A DNA stretch of 64,000 bases from Spisula solida (Eukaryota > Mollusca > Bivalvia > Venerida > Mactridae). A program made the translations under genes and the position numbers. The DNA is taken from positions 9,496,001-9,560,000 of the forward strand of contig OX365955.1 in assembly GCA_947247005.1 (NCBI GenBank). The letters run 5' to 3'. Shown here piece by piece: positions 46,235-58,683 of this stretch (its first letter is position 1; each line of letters starts with the position of its first letter). The notes under the pieces were generated by a model. It worked only from the letters and a program-made list of their open reading frames with translations. It made no database searches and was not told where the DNA came from.

Positions 46235-47411
46235 CAGGGTGTCTGTCCCAAAATATATGTTACAGTTTTGTAGCTTAATATCTTTTTTAACATATGCATT
46301 ACATAAAATCCGGAAATACCATTTTAAAGTAGAGACTTTAATTTGTTTTATGATATATCATATGCCATAATTAAACATTGTTTATAAACCTCACTTCTAG
46401 AAACGTTTGAAGTGCATTTTTATGAAAGTGACGTTTTCATTGTTAAGATTTGACGTCATTGTTAAGGAGTAAAACCTGAATGGTCTATTATTAAATTTTT
46501 TGAAGTAAGGTTTGTGTATGTTTTATATACTTATCAATATACGAGGGATGATCCATATATAACGAGAAAATACTTATACTTTTGTTATGATCCGTTAGAT
46601 TTTACTCAAACTTAAGCTGGTAGTAATAACATACATTAGCAATGTTTTCCTAAATGTTCATGATTACAGAGACATCATTCAAAAATCTATGGTTGCTAAG
46701 GTAAACCTCGATACGCCAAGGCGGGGCATATTTCGGAGTTTTCACCATTTACACGCAAATTCAAACCCTTACGGTTTTCATGTAAGCAACAGCAATGTGA
46801 TGACAATTGGTACCTGTGGTCACCTTAGACTCGACTGACTGATGATGACGGCATACACGGGTTGTGTTGTCATTCGTTACGTCACGCACGTGGTATCGTT
46901 CCGGGATAGCAAAAATTACCGACGACAAAAGAGTTTCAATAAAATATTTAGTTTTGAAGAAAACAAGTAATAATAAAATTATGCACGATATTCAGTAAAC
47001 ATTTCGTGATCATGTCATGTCTAAAGCTTCGATTCGTGAACATTATAACATATTAAAAATTGACTGGAAAAATGCTAGAGATAATATTATTATAACGCAA
47101 AGTGGACGTAACGTTACGTCAACGTCAAAACTACGCACGAACATGTTGGGGATGTTTCGAATGAAATTCATAAGGATGACTATCGTGAGACTTTTTCAAC
47201 TTTGTATGGCATAGGCGAAGACGTATACATATTTTGAATAATTAGATTGTTGGCAGGCAACGGGGCAGTTATGGTTTATTCACAAAAAATTGTACACAAT
47301 ATAAAATTTGTGTATATACCCTTTCTTATGATGTATTTATCATGGATGTAGCTCAAGTATTCATGTTATTACAACGATTCCTTAGTGTAACATATATTTT
47401 GGGACAGCCTG
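46235..47411. mobile_element. TA-flanked inverted-repeat element, 1.18 kb
   Basis: The left end CAGGGTGTCTGTCCCAAAAT continues 'ATATGTTACA'. The right end is the inverse of CAGGCTGTCCCAAAATATAT continuing 'GTTACA', and TA flanks both. CAGGGTGTCCCA-type ends fit Tc1/mariner. The inside contains a solitary mariner-like 'TACGAGGGATGATCCATATA' (about 46541) and a 65-codon ORF at 47017 of unknown origin, but no intact transposase. Confidence 0.7.
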
Positions 47412-48671
47412 TATATATAACGAGTGTTTTTGTGACATGTAACAACACTAAAGCATGCTGGTTATGTGTCAGTTTGTCTTTGTTTTTTAAGCGGGATAAT
47501 CAAGTCTCTTGCGAGAATCTCGAAGCCTCTAGAATTATTTCCCAGACACTATGCATTAATCTTTTCGTTTGTGATAGGATAATGAGTTTTTTGTCAGGAA
47601 AAAAATCAAAGTTCGCCACTTCTATGTCGAGAAACCTTCACTAAACAAATCTGCACGTTTTTTACCGTATAACCTTTTTATTTATGAATATGTCTGCATG
47701 AAATTGTGTGTAAATGCTATTGAATAACAAAAAATTTGATTCATATAGTTTTTTCCTGAAAATTAAATGCAGCAGATCACTGAACGATGAAACATCAAAA
47801 CACGTAAAATGCACGAGAAATTTACGTGTAGGTTCAAATTATTTTTATTTATGGTCAATTAGAATTTTAGATATATTGTTACATTAAAAAAAAAAATTAT
47901 GCGATTTTTCACTCAACAAAATGGTGGTTATAACTTTTAAAAATACAGTTTAAATTTTATGGTCAAAGGGAGGTAACTCTTCCAAAATTGCATTTAAGTA
48001 CAAAAAGTGAGTAGTTATAAACATCATCATTGTTTTCTTTATTTCTGTCTCGGTGATTAGTACGTAAACTTGAACAAGAACTTGATCAGCAAAGCGGATA
48101 CATAGCTGCATTAACAACCTGATAAACACCCGATGAACACACGGCAAACACGTGTGACATTAGCTTTTGCTGACGTCATCATTAATTTTTTTGTTTATTT
48201 TGTTTGTGAAAATTGTTATCAGATTGTAATGAAATCAATAGTTAGCCACATATCCAAGCTACATATGTTGAAAATTTCAACAAAATCAAACACATTTTGA
48301 CCAAGTTATGGGTAAATATATACATGCACACTTATAAGATTTGTTAAGTGTAGTTCTAGGATAAAACATGTCTCACTCGGTCTCGTAGATATAAATAACG
48401 ATGAAGTACGTTTACGGATTCTTCTTCACATTTGTCCGTTATGTGTAACATTATATCCTCGCCCACGCGAAACATCTCAAAACAAAGCAATATTTAGTTA
48501 TTGCAGGAATATCAGGTTTACAGTATATCTAAATATAAGCTATAGATAGCTTCTGTCCGTCATGAAATTTTGCTACAAATCATTGTTTTGGTACACCGAA
48601 AAGGGCCAAGATATTTCGATCCAGCCTCATCCATTGACTGGTACGTCAGTCCGATTTTGACTATCGCAAAG
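47412..48671. other. no gene seen
   Basis: Holds one copy of the recurring AGGGAGGTAACTC motif (47967-47979) and chance ORFs only. Confidence 0.4.
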
Positions 48672-48875
48672 CTACTACTCGGACATTTTTCCGGGCAACT
48701 ACTCGGACATACTTCCGGGCTACTACTCGAACATACTTCCGGGCGACTACTCGGACATACTTCCGGGCGACTACTCGGACATACTTCCGGGCTACTACTC
48801 GGACATACTTCCGGGCGACTACTCGGACATACTTCCGGGCGACTACTCGGACATACTTCCGGGCGACTACTCGGG
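48672..48875. repeat. 24-bp minisatellite, array 1, about 8 copies
   Basis: Units read 'ctactcggacatacttccgg' plus 'gcga' or 'gcta'. Because 24 is a multiple of three, three frames are open (LLGHTSGR on plus; VRVVARKY and SSRPEVCP on minus); these are repeat artefacts. The same unit makes a second array at 53975-54205. Confidence 0.95.
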
Positions 48876-49249
48876 ACGTAACGTAAAATGGTGAGGCACA
48901 CAAGTGTAACGCGTTTTGACGCCAAACAGCGTTTTGTTAAAACAAACGTCAGTTCAGTACTAAATAAGATGGATAAGGGTCCACATTGATGTAAAAGATT
49001 AAGTGCTGATTTGTTATATCTAAATACAGCCCACACAATAAGATATGTTATATCTAAATACAGCCCACACAATATGATATGCGCTTTTTTAACGTGATTG
49101 TATTTCTTTACTCAAGAAACTATACTAAAGTACATGTATAAGAACACTATGGACGGAATAACCGTCGACGTCATAATTTGACTATCACAAAATATCCGAA
49201 CGTCTATCAGTCCACATCATCCAAACTTTGAATGCAAATTGAATGTATA

Positions 49250-49255
49250 TTTATT
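49250..49255 (-). terminator. poly(A) signal of the 175-residue protein gene
   Basis: AATAAA on the minus strand, 92 bases after the stop codon at 49347. Confidence 0.6.
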
Positions 49256-49346
49256 TAAAACAATACTTTTCAATTTTTGCCAATGGCTTATAATTCTTCC
49301 TTCATAATACACACCTTGGCTTTTTCTGATAATTTGTTAGTTATTT

Positions 49347-49766
49347 TCATTTCTTCTCGATCAAAATAAAATCAGCTAGTCCCCTGTTTTCATTGTAACG
49401 CTGAAAGGTAGAAGTATATCCAAGCTTTCTAACCGGCATATTGACCTGGTACCGGTACACATCTTCACTGAGACTGTTGAAACTAATTCGATTAATTTCA
49501 TTATTGTTCACAATCGTTTCTAATTCGTCTTTATAACCACGCCAAAACATGTCTTGCATGTCGGCCGTCAGTTCTTCCAGGTTAATATGAACTCTGTTCG
49601 GTGTATACGTGGTATAAACATTGTGTGCCTTCCGGTTGTCTATATCACACTTCCGGTTGTCTGCTCTATACTTCCGGTTTTCTGCATCAGACTTCCGGTT
49701 GTCTGTCTCACACGTTGGTTTGTGGTCTGTACGCTGACCAGTATTAGATACCACACCGTCTTCATG
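49347..49766 (-). CDS. terminal exon of the 175-aa protein gene
   Basis: 420 bases, 139 codons plus stop, preceded by an acceptor with a T-rich tract and followed by AATAAA. The longer ORF upstream of 49766 is intron read-through. The coding composition and the poly(A) signal make this the better supported of the two exons. Confidence 0.65.
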   Translation of the reverse strand, partial: HEDGVVSNTGQRTDHKPTCETDNRKSDAENRKYRADNRKCDIDNRKAHNVYTTYTPNRVHINLEELTADMQDMFWRGYKDELETIVNNNEINRISFNSLSEDVYRYQVNMPVRKLGYTSTFQRYNENRGLADFILIEKK

Positions 49767-52700
49767 CTGAAATATTATTAACATTATAAATAAATAATGT
49801 TTTAAAGATCTAAATATCGATATCATAGTGATAGAACATCCGTTTCGAGGGTTGCTCACGTCATGTCAATGACGAAATAAAAATGGTGCAAATATTTTTG
49901 AAACTGGTATTCAATTAGTGCCCAATAAAACGTGGAACTGGCATCCTCATTTTCTCTCATATCCTAGAGACGATTGGTCTAAGATGTCGAGAAAAAATAA
50001 ATTAGCATAAACAAAAGATCGAAATTGGTGCCAAATACCGGATAGGTAGAAATAGCGATGACATCGTTCTGCAAAGTTACAGTAGACATATAAAAAAATA
50101 ATGATCGGCTCAATTGTCTGAGTGTACCCTATAAAGTAAGGAGGTAGTGCAGCGGCCATGTTAGGCCGCAACGGATAGGACCATGTGCCTATAAATATAT
50201 TACAGAACATTCAGCCGGTTTCCACCCGTTGTCAAGAAATTGAAATACTGGTAACATTGTTTTAAAATTCGACTCTACGGTATGACGTTGCCGCAGAGCT
50301 AACCCTATCGTCGGACGCACGTTTGCTCAGGGCTGCTACGCTACTGATCAACACGGGGTATGATACCGCGAGTTCCGGACCTCCCATGCTTGAAGCGACG
50401 TTACATTATCAAGCTTTCATGGAGAATGTCTTAACACTTTACAAACCGGCACTTGAACTACCGTTATAACCGGCTTAATTCTCTTTACTCATACCCTCTC
50501 AGCGATGAATACCATCAGCTGTGAGGTCTCGATAGTGATGAAAATATTACAGTTTCAGACTTTGTGTTTCACTATCAAGAGGATAAACATATAAAAGTTT
50601 GAAGATATTGTAACACCAAGGTTTCCTAATCATATGTTTGATAATAACAGAGGTAGGTGCAACGTCAGACCCTAAATTATACAAAGATCACAAATGCAAT
50701 CCGATCGCCGACTGATCATCGGACGGCGAACTTTTGACTAATCGGGCCGTAGGCCAGACATCGGCCGGCGGCCGGAATAGCTTAAGTCTCTTTTGACCTA
50801 TACATTGCTAATATTCGGCCGGTGTCGGCACGATTACTTATACATCGGCTACATACCGGATACACGGAATCGTCCGGTGTTCGGTGATCTGTGATCAAAG
50901 TTTTAAGATGGAATGTATCCCTTTTAATAAATATTTTCTGGTAGATTCTAACGCAGGAATTTGAAATTCCGTCCATAAAAGATCATCGCCGTCGATCTAA
51001 TCAAAATCGCTCTATACGTATACGAGGGCCACTTAAAAAGTATTAATCAGTGGCCGATGATACGTTTAATATTCAATCAATGTGTATAAAAGTGGACATT
51101 TTCTGAAAGATACAACCTTTGCCTAGCTCACCAATAAAACAATATTGCAATCGGTAAAATATCAATTCATCCATATGACATTGAACCAATAGGGGTATGA
51201 AGCACTGGAATTGCGAGAAAATAAGGTATATTAGTAGACGTAAGGGTTGATATTAATGGTAATAATTTCTGTAATTTTTATCCGATTGATTTGAAATTTA
51301 CAAATTTTATGCCCCGTATACTTGTTTAACTAGTGCTGAATCAACATTATTGTTTGGACTGTCTAAATGGATTTAGTTGTACAAGGAATATGTCATGTTC
51401 GAAATACCCAAAAACTACATTTAGCTGGGACTGTACCCTATACGTTGTTGCTGCATGGTACTACCATACGTCTTAAGCGGGAAAGTCAAACATGTTGATT
51501 GTTTACACATTTAAATATGTTACTATCTTTCACATGATAAATATGTCGTGAATTATTCATAATTTGTTCTTTACTACAGCCCAAAGAACATGATCACGTG
51601 ACCAAAAAATACGTATTTTAGATTTATGACGTCATATCCCTAATACAATAATACAGAAAACAAAAATAAAAGCACGTGATAGTAATTGTATATATTATTA
51701 AGACGAATTACATGAAATGGACAACAGGGGTAAATTGTCTTTGTTTATCATAAATAGGGGGTATAACATTACCCCACCCACTTTTTTAAAGTTGGACTCG
51801 ATCATAAAATTGTGTTGTAAAAAATGAAATTGACGGGTAAAAATGATTAAAATCGCCCGACGAATGAAACAACATATAATAATCTAGAAAAACTTCCATA
51901 TTAAGAATAAATTTGTGTTTTTTTGCCTAGTATATATCCAATATTAATTAGGGTGTAAGTGTGGTATTTTGAGTCTCGGATGTGACTTGTTTATATTGCT
52001 ATAGTTTGATAATATTTTACTGTTTTTTAAAATTATGGATTGTCATTGAAGAGTAAAATGATATATATTGCAAATGATATCAATTTAATTCCAGTTAGTC
52101 TGAATGACATTTGACAACAACGCTCCGAGAAATCGTATGAGCCCATATAACACACTTTTCTTACGTATAAATGAGGTATTCTTTGTCCAGTGCTTTAAAC
52201 CATGTCCTGTTTGAATATCAATAAAATGGAAATGCTTTCATATTAAATGATGAAAATACCACGAATATCTAGCTGAAAGATTGTTCTTTAAGAAAATGTA
52301 CACATTTTATACAGTCAGAGGCAATGATGTTGATTTATCGCCCACTGATTAATACTTTTTAAGTGGCCCTCGTATATACATGTAATACTAAAGGAACGCA
52401 ACACATTTTCGTCTTCCAAAATGGAATCCCGCAGCCAGTGCTATCAAAATAATTGATTTTATGCGAAATATTCGTTATTTACTTCACAAAGTTCAATATC
52501 TAGTACATCGTCGGTGCCATTCTATGGTGTCACAAACCACGCCCCAAGCTGAGTTTTTGTATGGGAAACCCGGTATTTTCCACTTACGGTCAGTTGATTT
52601 TGACAGCACTTGCTCGTCCACCCTATCCCCTTAGATGTATTAAATATATGCCTGTGGGCGTGGTTTAGTGACGCACAAAATGGCACCGACGATGTACTAG

Positions 52701-53394
52701 ATATTGACATTTCGTAAAGGAAATATGGAATATATATTGAGGATCTCATGGAAGATTGCCATTAAATATAATTGTCAAATGAGTTTTCTCGTAAAATAAA
52801 GTCTTTATTATTATTGTAATATCAGGCGAATGTGAATAGTTTCGATTGCTTGAGGTACATATAAATAGTCTTCGTCGAATGATCTAACTTAATCGCTTGT
52901 ATCTTTTATTTTGTTAGCACTGGCTACGGGATTCCATTTGGAGGACGAAAGTGCGTTGCGTTCCTTCAGTACCGTATAGCGGGTAATTTCTGCGGATTTT
53001 TATTTCTGCGTTTTTTTGCGGTTTGAGACTGTCCCGTAAAATTAAATTCCGCAAAATTAAACATCCGTAAAAATTTTGTTCGCAAAATTTAACTTCCATA
53101 TTTTGCTTCAATATACTGGTAATATACCTTTAATCTATATCTTTCTAGTGTATTGTTACTGTCGTATTTTACGTATTATATATACGTATAGAGCGATTTT
53201 GCTTAGATCGACTGCTATGATATTTTTGATGGAATTTCAAATTCCTGTGATTTTAACATGATCACAAGAATAAAAAGTCGACATACCTCCAATTTTGAAG
53301 CAGCAAGTACTCTGTACGACTTCCGCCGACACTCGTCAATAATCCTGTCCCCTATATATCGAAATACTCGCACGGTTTGTTTAGTTTTTAGCAT
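49347..53394 (-). CDS. probable two-exon gene, 175-aa protein of unknown family
   Basis: Exon 1 (53394-53287) starts MLKTKQTVRVFRYIGDRIID and ends ASKLE at donor GAG|GTATGT. An in-frame TGA lies 15 codons upstream of the ATG. Exon 2 (49766-49347) begins after acceptor 'ttaataatatttcag' with HEDGVVSNTGQR. Both junctions are phase 0. The product has a polar part with four DNRK-type repeats (about residues 55-82) and a more folded-looking C-terminal part: NLEELTADMQDMFWRGYKDE, RISFNSLSEDVYRYQVNMPV, ending DFILIEKK. I do not recognise the family. The 3.5 kb intron is filled by repeat R1 and a mariner-like element. Extra exons in between cannot be excluded. Confidence 0.55.
49628..49715 (-). repeat. 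21-bp in-frame repeat, 4 copies (DNRK repeats)
   Basis: On the plus strand 'acttccggttgtctg' recurs every 21 bases four times. It encodes TDNRKSD, AENRKYR, ADNRKCD, IDNRKAH. Short motif 'acttccgg' also occurs in the 24-bp minisatellites on either side. Confidence 0.85.
50930..51020 (-). repeat. dispersed repeat R1, copy 2, part 1
   Basis: Minus-strand copy of R1's 3' section ('gaatttgaaattcc', 'aatcgctctatacgta'), cut off at 51021 by the mariner-like insertion. Confidence 0.8.
51023..52372. mobile_element. mariner-like non-autonomous element, 1.35 kb, inside repeat R1
   Basis: Inverted ends start CGAGGGCCACTTAAAAAGTA and match for about 36 bases, with looser similarity for about 60 more ('tgtataaaa.tg.acattttct'). 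TA flanks both ends (51021-51022, 52373-52374). A TACGAGGG...AAAAAGT start is typical of mariner-like elements. No transposase ORF was found. The flanks on both sides are R1 sequence, so the insertion is younger than that R1 copy. Confidence 0.8.
52375..52590 (-). repeat. dispersed repeat R1, copy 2, part 2
   Basis: Minus-strand continuation of copy 2 after the mariner-like insertion ('ttcaatatctagtacatcgt', 'gtattttccacttacggtca'). Confidence 0.85.
52640..53260 (+). repeat. dispersed repeat R1, copy 3
   Basis: Plus-strand copy arranged tail to tail with copy 2, giving a large palindrome. It is interrupted at about 52975-53165 by extra sequence starting 'accgtatagcgggtaatttc', probably another small insertion. 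It ends about 25 bases from exon 1 of the 175-aa protein gene. Confidence 0.85.
53287..53394 (-). CDS. first exon of the 175-aa protein gene
   Basis: 108 bases, 36 codons, from ATG at 53394 to GAG|GTATGT at 53286. It is the first ATG after an in-frame TGA. It joins exon 2 in phase 0. Pairing of the two exons is inferred from phase, strand and lack of other candidates. Confidence 0.5.
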
Positions 53395-53974
53395 GATTGC
53401 CTTATTGTCGTCGCGTCCTCCTTCGAATAGATGTCTTCACTTTCACTTATACAACTGTAGTTAAATGTAAATGAAGAAATTCGCTTTACCGCCTCACCAA
53501 TTCAGCCGGTGAATGAATAATCGTCTCAATACTGTACTAAGTATAACTATTTGAGTCCTCGTATTTCATTTAAGAAACTGATGAAGCGGTCTTTGTATTA
53601 CTATTTATAAACACCCACAGCTTATCCTAATGCTTCCTGAATGCTCAGACCATGTCCTGGATCCAGAACAGTTTGATTGTATTCCGGGGAATAGAAATTC
53701 AATATTTCCTTTCACACCACTGTAAGAGGCCGCAAATTGCAAGAAAATATTGTGTTTACAGCACAGAGAATGCGAGGTCATTGAAACCCACTGGTGACCC
53801 ACGTCATGACATAAATAGCATTTTGTGATTACCTACGGTGTGGCCGCGCAAGAAAAATAAATATAATTGAGAATACCAAAGTCTGCACGTAACACTGATA
53901 TTCAAGCAGAACAAAGCCAGTTGCAATTATTCAATATTGTGTAGATCAAAACATGGTTAAGAACGCCAACAGAT

Positions 53975-54205
53975 GTATCGAGTACTCGAATATACTTCTT
54001 GGCGACTACTCGAATATACTTCTTGGCGACTACTCGGATATACTTCCGGGTGACTACTCGGATATACTTCCGGGCGACTACTCGGACATACTTCCGGGCG
54101 ACTAATCGGACATACTTCTGGTGACTACTCGGACATACTTCCGGTCGACTACTCGGACATACTATCGGTCGACTTCTCGGACATACTTCCGGACGACTAC
54201 TCGGA
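53975..54205. repeat. 24-bp minisatellite, array 2, about 9-10 copies
   Basis: Same 24-bp unit as 48672-48875, in the same orientation, more diverged ('gatatacttccgggtgacta', 'catactatcggtcgactt'). Further degenerate 'ctcggac' units continue to about 54440. Confidence 0.9.
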
Positions 54206-54563
54206 CGTTCTCACTGACTTGACATTGTGGGGTTTTCTTTTGTTCATCCATTTGTTTGTAAAACCCCATAAGAAACACTTTCAATTAATAGAAACTAAAT
54301 AATGCCTATTGTTCCACACCCCACAACTACATGTGGGTGAGTACGGACATACGGTCCGCTACTCGGACAGAGTGCCGATCCAGTACTCGGACGTAGTTAT
54401 GATCGAGTAGCCTACATTGTACCGATCGAGAACTCGGTCATCCAAGGAATGCGAGTACTTTGATACGACCCTTATCACGTGGGTGGTCTCGTTTTATGTT
54501 ACATAACTGAATTCTCGCGGCAAATTCTGCCAATTCGGAACTCTGCTCGGGACTAAGAGAGAG

Positions 54564-54713
54564 ATACGTGACATCTGTACCCGCTCGGTGCCGGTCAGTG
54601 CCAGTACGTGACATCTGTACCCGCTCGGCGCCGGTCACTGCTAGTACGTGACATCTGTACCCGCTCGGTGCCGGTCAGTGCCAGTACGTGACATCTGTAC
54701 CCGCTCGGTGCTG
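54564..54713. repeat. 40-bp minisatellite, 3.8 copies
   Basis: Units read 'tacgtgacatctgtacccgc' followed by 'tcggtgccggtcagtgccag'. Non-coding in my reading. Confidence 0.9.
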
Positions 54714-56671
54714 GATTACCTGCCCCTTATATTACGTAGTTTTGCCTCGGCGATAATTATACTCCCGATGTATATTAATGTGATGTGATATAGGAAGAAT
54801 TCGTGATTAATCGGGTGGAATTTGAAGATATCGGGAGAACATCACCGGTGAGGAATTCCCCATTGGGACCTAGGCCTAAAAATACACGAATATCTTTCAA
54901 ACCACCCATACAATGCACATTTAGATTAATGTTTTTTTCGCTCCAGTAACGCCATTGATCTTAGTTTTGACACCATATTGAGTGGAGATGTAATGTACTA
55001 TTATACTTCTAAACATGTTTATATACTTGTGTTGTATACGTGCGTAATATTTACATATGACCTTCGCATCCACATTAAAGACCAAGGTTAGAAAGAAACT
55101 ACAGTATTCGGTCGTGACCTATTACTCCGTGACTTGGTTATATTGGTTAGTCATTGATTATAATACCTGTAGATATATTCTCTCGTTTCCTCATCACAGT
55201 CGGCGAACTTGTAGAAATAATGTAACCCACGAGTTACGTTGATATGCTATGAATGTGTTCCATGCGAAGGTGCAAAAACTAGGGCACAACCGCAATATCA
55301 AGACTTAGTTCGAGTTTATCCTGGGAGATCATCAAGTAAGACGTGTTCGTTAACAATCGGGAAGGCTTAAATAAGAAATATTATCAAAAATATCAATACT
55401 CGTGTGTGTGATGAAGAAAGCAGGTCGTATTATAATGTATAGTCCAGCCATGGGGTAAACATCCAGTGCCGCAGTGGTCGAGTCCACTATAACGGTGTAA
55501 AACTACATTTTGTAATTATAAAGGCTTATACTGTACAAACAGCTATGATTTCAATGCTAAATTAACAAACTTTATTTCTCTACCTGTTTAGACAATAGCT
55601 GTTATCTTTTGTGTACACATAAACTGCAACTTCACTGTCACAATATTCTAACTGGAATGTATGCATTGATGCGGGTTACAAACACAAAAATAAAATGTCT
55701 ATGAGAACTGGGTCTGAATTATCAAGTGAGGTGGCTTTACAATAGATATGGTAACTTAACAAAAACAGATGTACTTGTAATGCAATAGATTTTTAAACAA
55801 TAATACCCTTACCCTTTCACCTTAAGGTAGTAGATCTGTAATGGGCATAATTAAAAATATCTTTCAAAAGATAAACAGCGTTAAGATAGCAGATAAGTGT
55901 ACTTGTTTTTAATGAAGATTTGGACGTAACAAATTATTTCGTCACGTTGAAATTGAAAAACACAAATCAAACTAGAATCTATATTTGAACGTGAATATTG
56001 TTTGCCAGTAGATCAAAAAAGAATATAGGTATGTGTAGTAGTCTAGATTCTACGGTCCGTTATATCCGGCAATTATAGCTATAGGGATTCCAAACAGTTC
56101 ACAATGCAATACACATATTATCGAGACTAACGCGAAAAACTGTTTGTATCTATAGGTAAATTTTCAACTTGGGTAGCTAAACGGGGGAATTTACTGTACA
56201 AACTCTATGGTTAAAGTACATTTGTACATACACATGCATGACCTAGAAATACACCTATTCTGTACATTTCGTTTACAAGTTAAACAGAAATTTATATAAT
56301 TTTTTCGCGCTGTCTTTGTGATGAATATAGCATATTCTTACCTACCGGGCTCGTTTATTTATTTACTGCTAATTTATTTGGAAACTTTTTATTGGTTTTT
56401 AAAGTCAAACGTAGGTCAAATATCAAGCTATATAGCTAACGCTGAACAATTAATATCAACAATAAGAATACATCATCTCCAGACAAACACCCTTAGGAAA
56501 CACGTGACGTTATATCGTTATTAGGGGAATGTGAAGGTCAAATGGAATGGAGTATCTTTAATAAAACCAGGGGAACATAAAACGGTGTGTGTCCAGAGTT
56601 TGGTTCTTAAGGTAGGACTGTTCACAATAGACCGCATAGTTTCTGTACGGGGACATGCTATGTTTATACAT
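54714..56671. other. no gene seen
   Basis: AT-rich intergenic DNA with chance ORFs (for example 55057-55242 and 56318-56524, plus). No exon or element recognised. Confidence 0.4.
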
Positions 56672-56780
56672 GGTCCAAAACACAATCCAACACCCCGTTA
56701 CTGACCAGCACACATAATAATTTGTATGCTTGACAGTAACTAGTTACGTAACGGGGTACGGGATAGTGTTTTGGGACTTA
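56672..56780. repeat. small inverted repeat
   Basis: 'ccaaaacacaatcc' and 'caccccgttactg' at the left recur inverted at the right ('cagtaactagttacgtaacg', 'gtgttttggg'). MITE-like; no target duplication assigned. Confidence 0.5.
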
Positions 56781-56945
56781 TTTTAACATATCAGGTTCCT
56801 GTAGTACCTGGAAGAATGCACTTAAGCCTGTGGCTAATTGTCTACATTCAGGGAAACAAGACATGCAAATGTAACATGAACTTAGTAAATTTATGAAGTA
56901 ATATACAATGCTTACATACACGTAGTTATGGTATAACATCATCTA

Positions 56946-57958
56946 CAGGGTGTCCCAAAAAAACGGGGACCTACCTAAAACCCTTATAACTTATTTAATT
57001 TTTAATGAATTTGACTGTTATTGTGTGAGAGCATGTGAAAATGATCTCTACTAAATAGGTACTTAATAATATGTTTTGCCTTTAAACAGGCAGTGGCGTC
57101 ATCATTTTACCTATGGTGCCATTTCCTGTTTTTTGCTGACTTACGTCGAAAATGTCGTCGTTTGATAAGAAATTGTTGTCGGAGCGTTCATTTTTTGATG
57201 ACAGAAAGGTTTTTAAGTCACAGAGGTGATGGAATTCTTGTGAAAATCGAAGAACTTTGCAATGAAATCATTAAAGCTGTGAGAAAGTGGAGAGTTTACT
57301 AAATAAAAGGGAAGCAGGCAACCTTATAAATATTCATTAACAATCACCAAAGAAGCAAAATATAAATATTAATGTATTATTGTTGAGATCAATCAACAAG
57401 AAAGCTTAGTAAGAAGTAAAGGTAATAAGTTGAACTTTTATACCAATCAACTGTTCATAGATATATATCAAGAGTCATTTAGTGCGTCAGTATTTATCAG
57501 AAAGCAGAAACCACTTATTACAACAAAACAGCAGCAAAAATAGGATACGTTCACAAGAAAGCACTGACATTTGACCTCGTACCTATGGGCAAAGGGTCTA
57601 GATATATCTCGAACATGAGTCCTATAGTGAATCTGTTTTCCATAGATGTTGAACAGTAGTGTATGCAGATCCATTATACTTGACTATGGGACACATGAGA
57701 TGTCATTTGGGGTCAGCATGTAAATCTATCTCTATGAACACACTGAAATTTCTTGTTCACTGGATGGTAATATACCGAAACACGTGATTGAAAACAAGGG
57801 AGGTAATTCTGGATATTGGACTAAATAATCACAATTTTGATGCTGGTATTTTGAGCTGCATTGATCCCTTAATGTTTAATCATAGTGATAATGTGTTATT
57901 GATAAAAGAGACACAGTAACAGGTGTTTAACCTAGGTCCCCGTTTTTGGGACACCCTG
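56946..57958. mobile_element. Tc1/mariner-like element, 1.01 kb
   Basis: Ends CAGGGTGTCCCAAAAAAACG continuing 'GGGACCTA', with the inverse at the right (one gap), flanked by TA (56944-56945 and 57959-57960). An internal reading 'MSSFDKKLLSERSFF' near 57152 is soon broken by stops, so any transposase is decayed or absent. Confidence 0.75.
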
Positions 57959-58119
57959 TAGACGCCTGTTATAGACGTAAGTCATTGACGCTTTTAACCG
58001 GGTAAGAATCAAACTGTTCATATAACAATTAAACGAAATCGTAAAATAGAGCGCCAAAGCATGTCATGAAATTCTAGTCACCAGGAGAAATGTATTGTAC
58101 AGCTAAGGTGTATAGATGA

Positions 58120-58683
<564 letters not shown>

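Noticed and set aside
48560..49072. 170-codon minus-strand ORF with SSRPEVCP repeats
   Set aside because: It is the 24-bp minisatellite, open in several frames because 24 is divisible by three. No splice sites or poly(A) signal support it.
54438..54638. 66-codon minus-strand ORF with a helical-looking part (SPEQSSELAEFAARIQ)
   Set aside because: Half of it lies in the 40-bp minisatellite and no good donor follows, so I did not add it as an upstream exon of the 175-aa protein gene.
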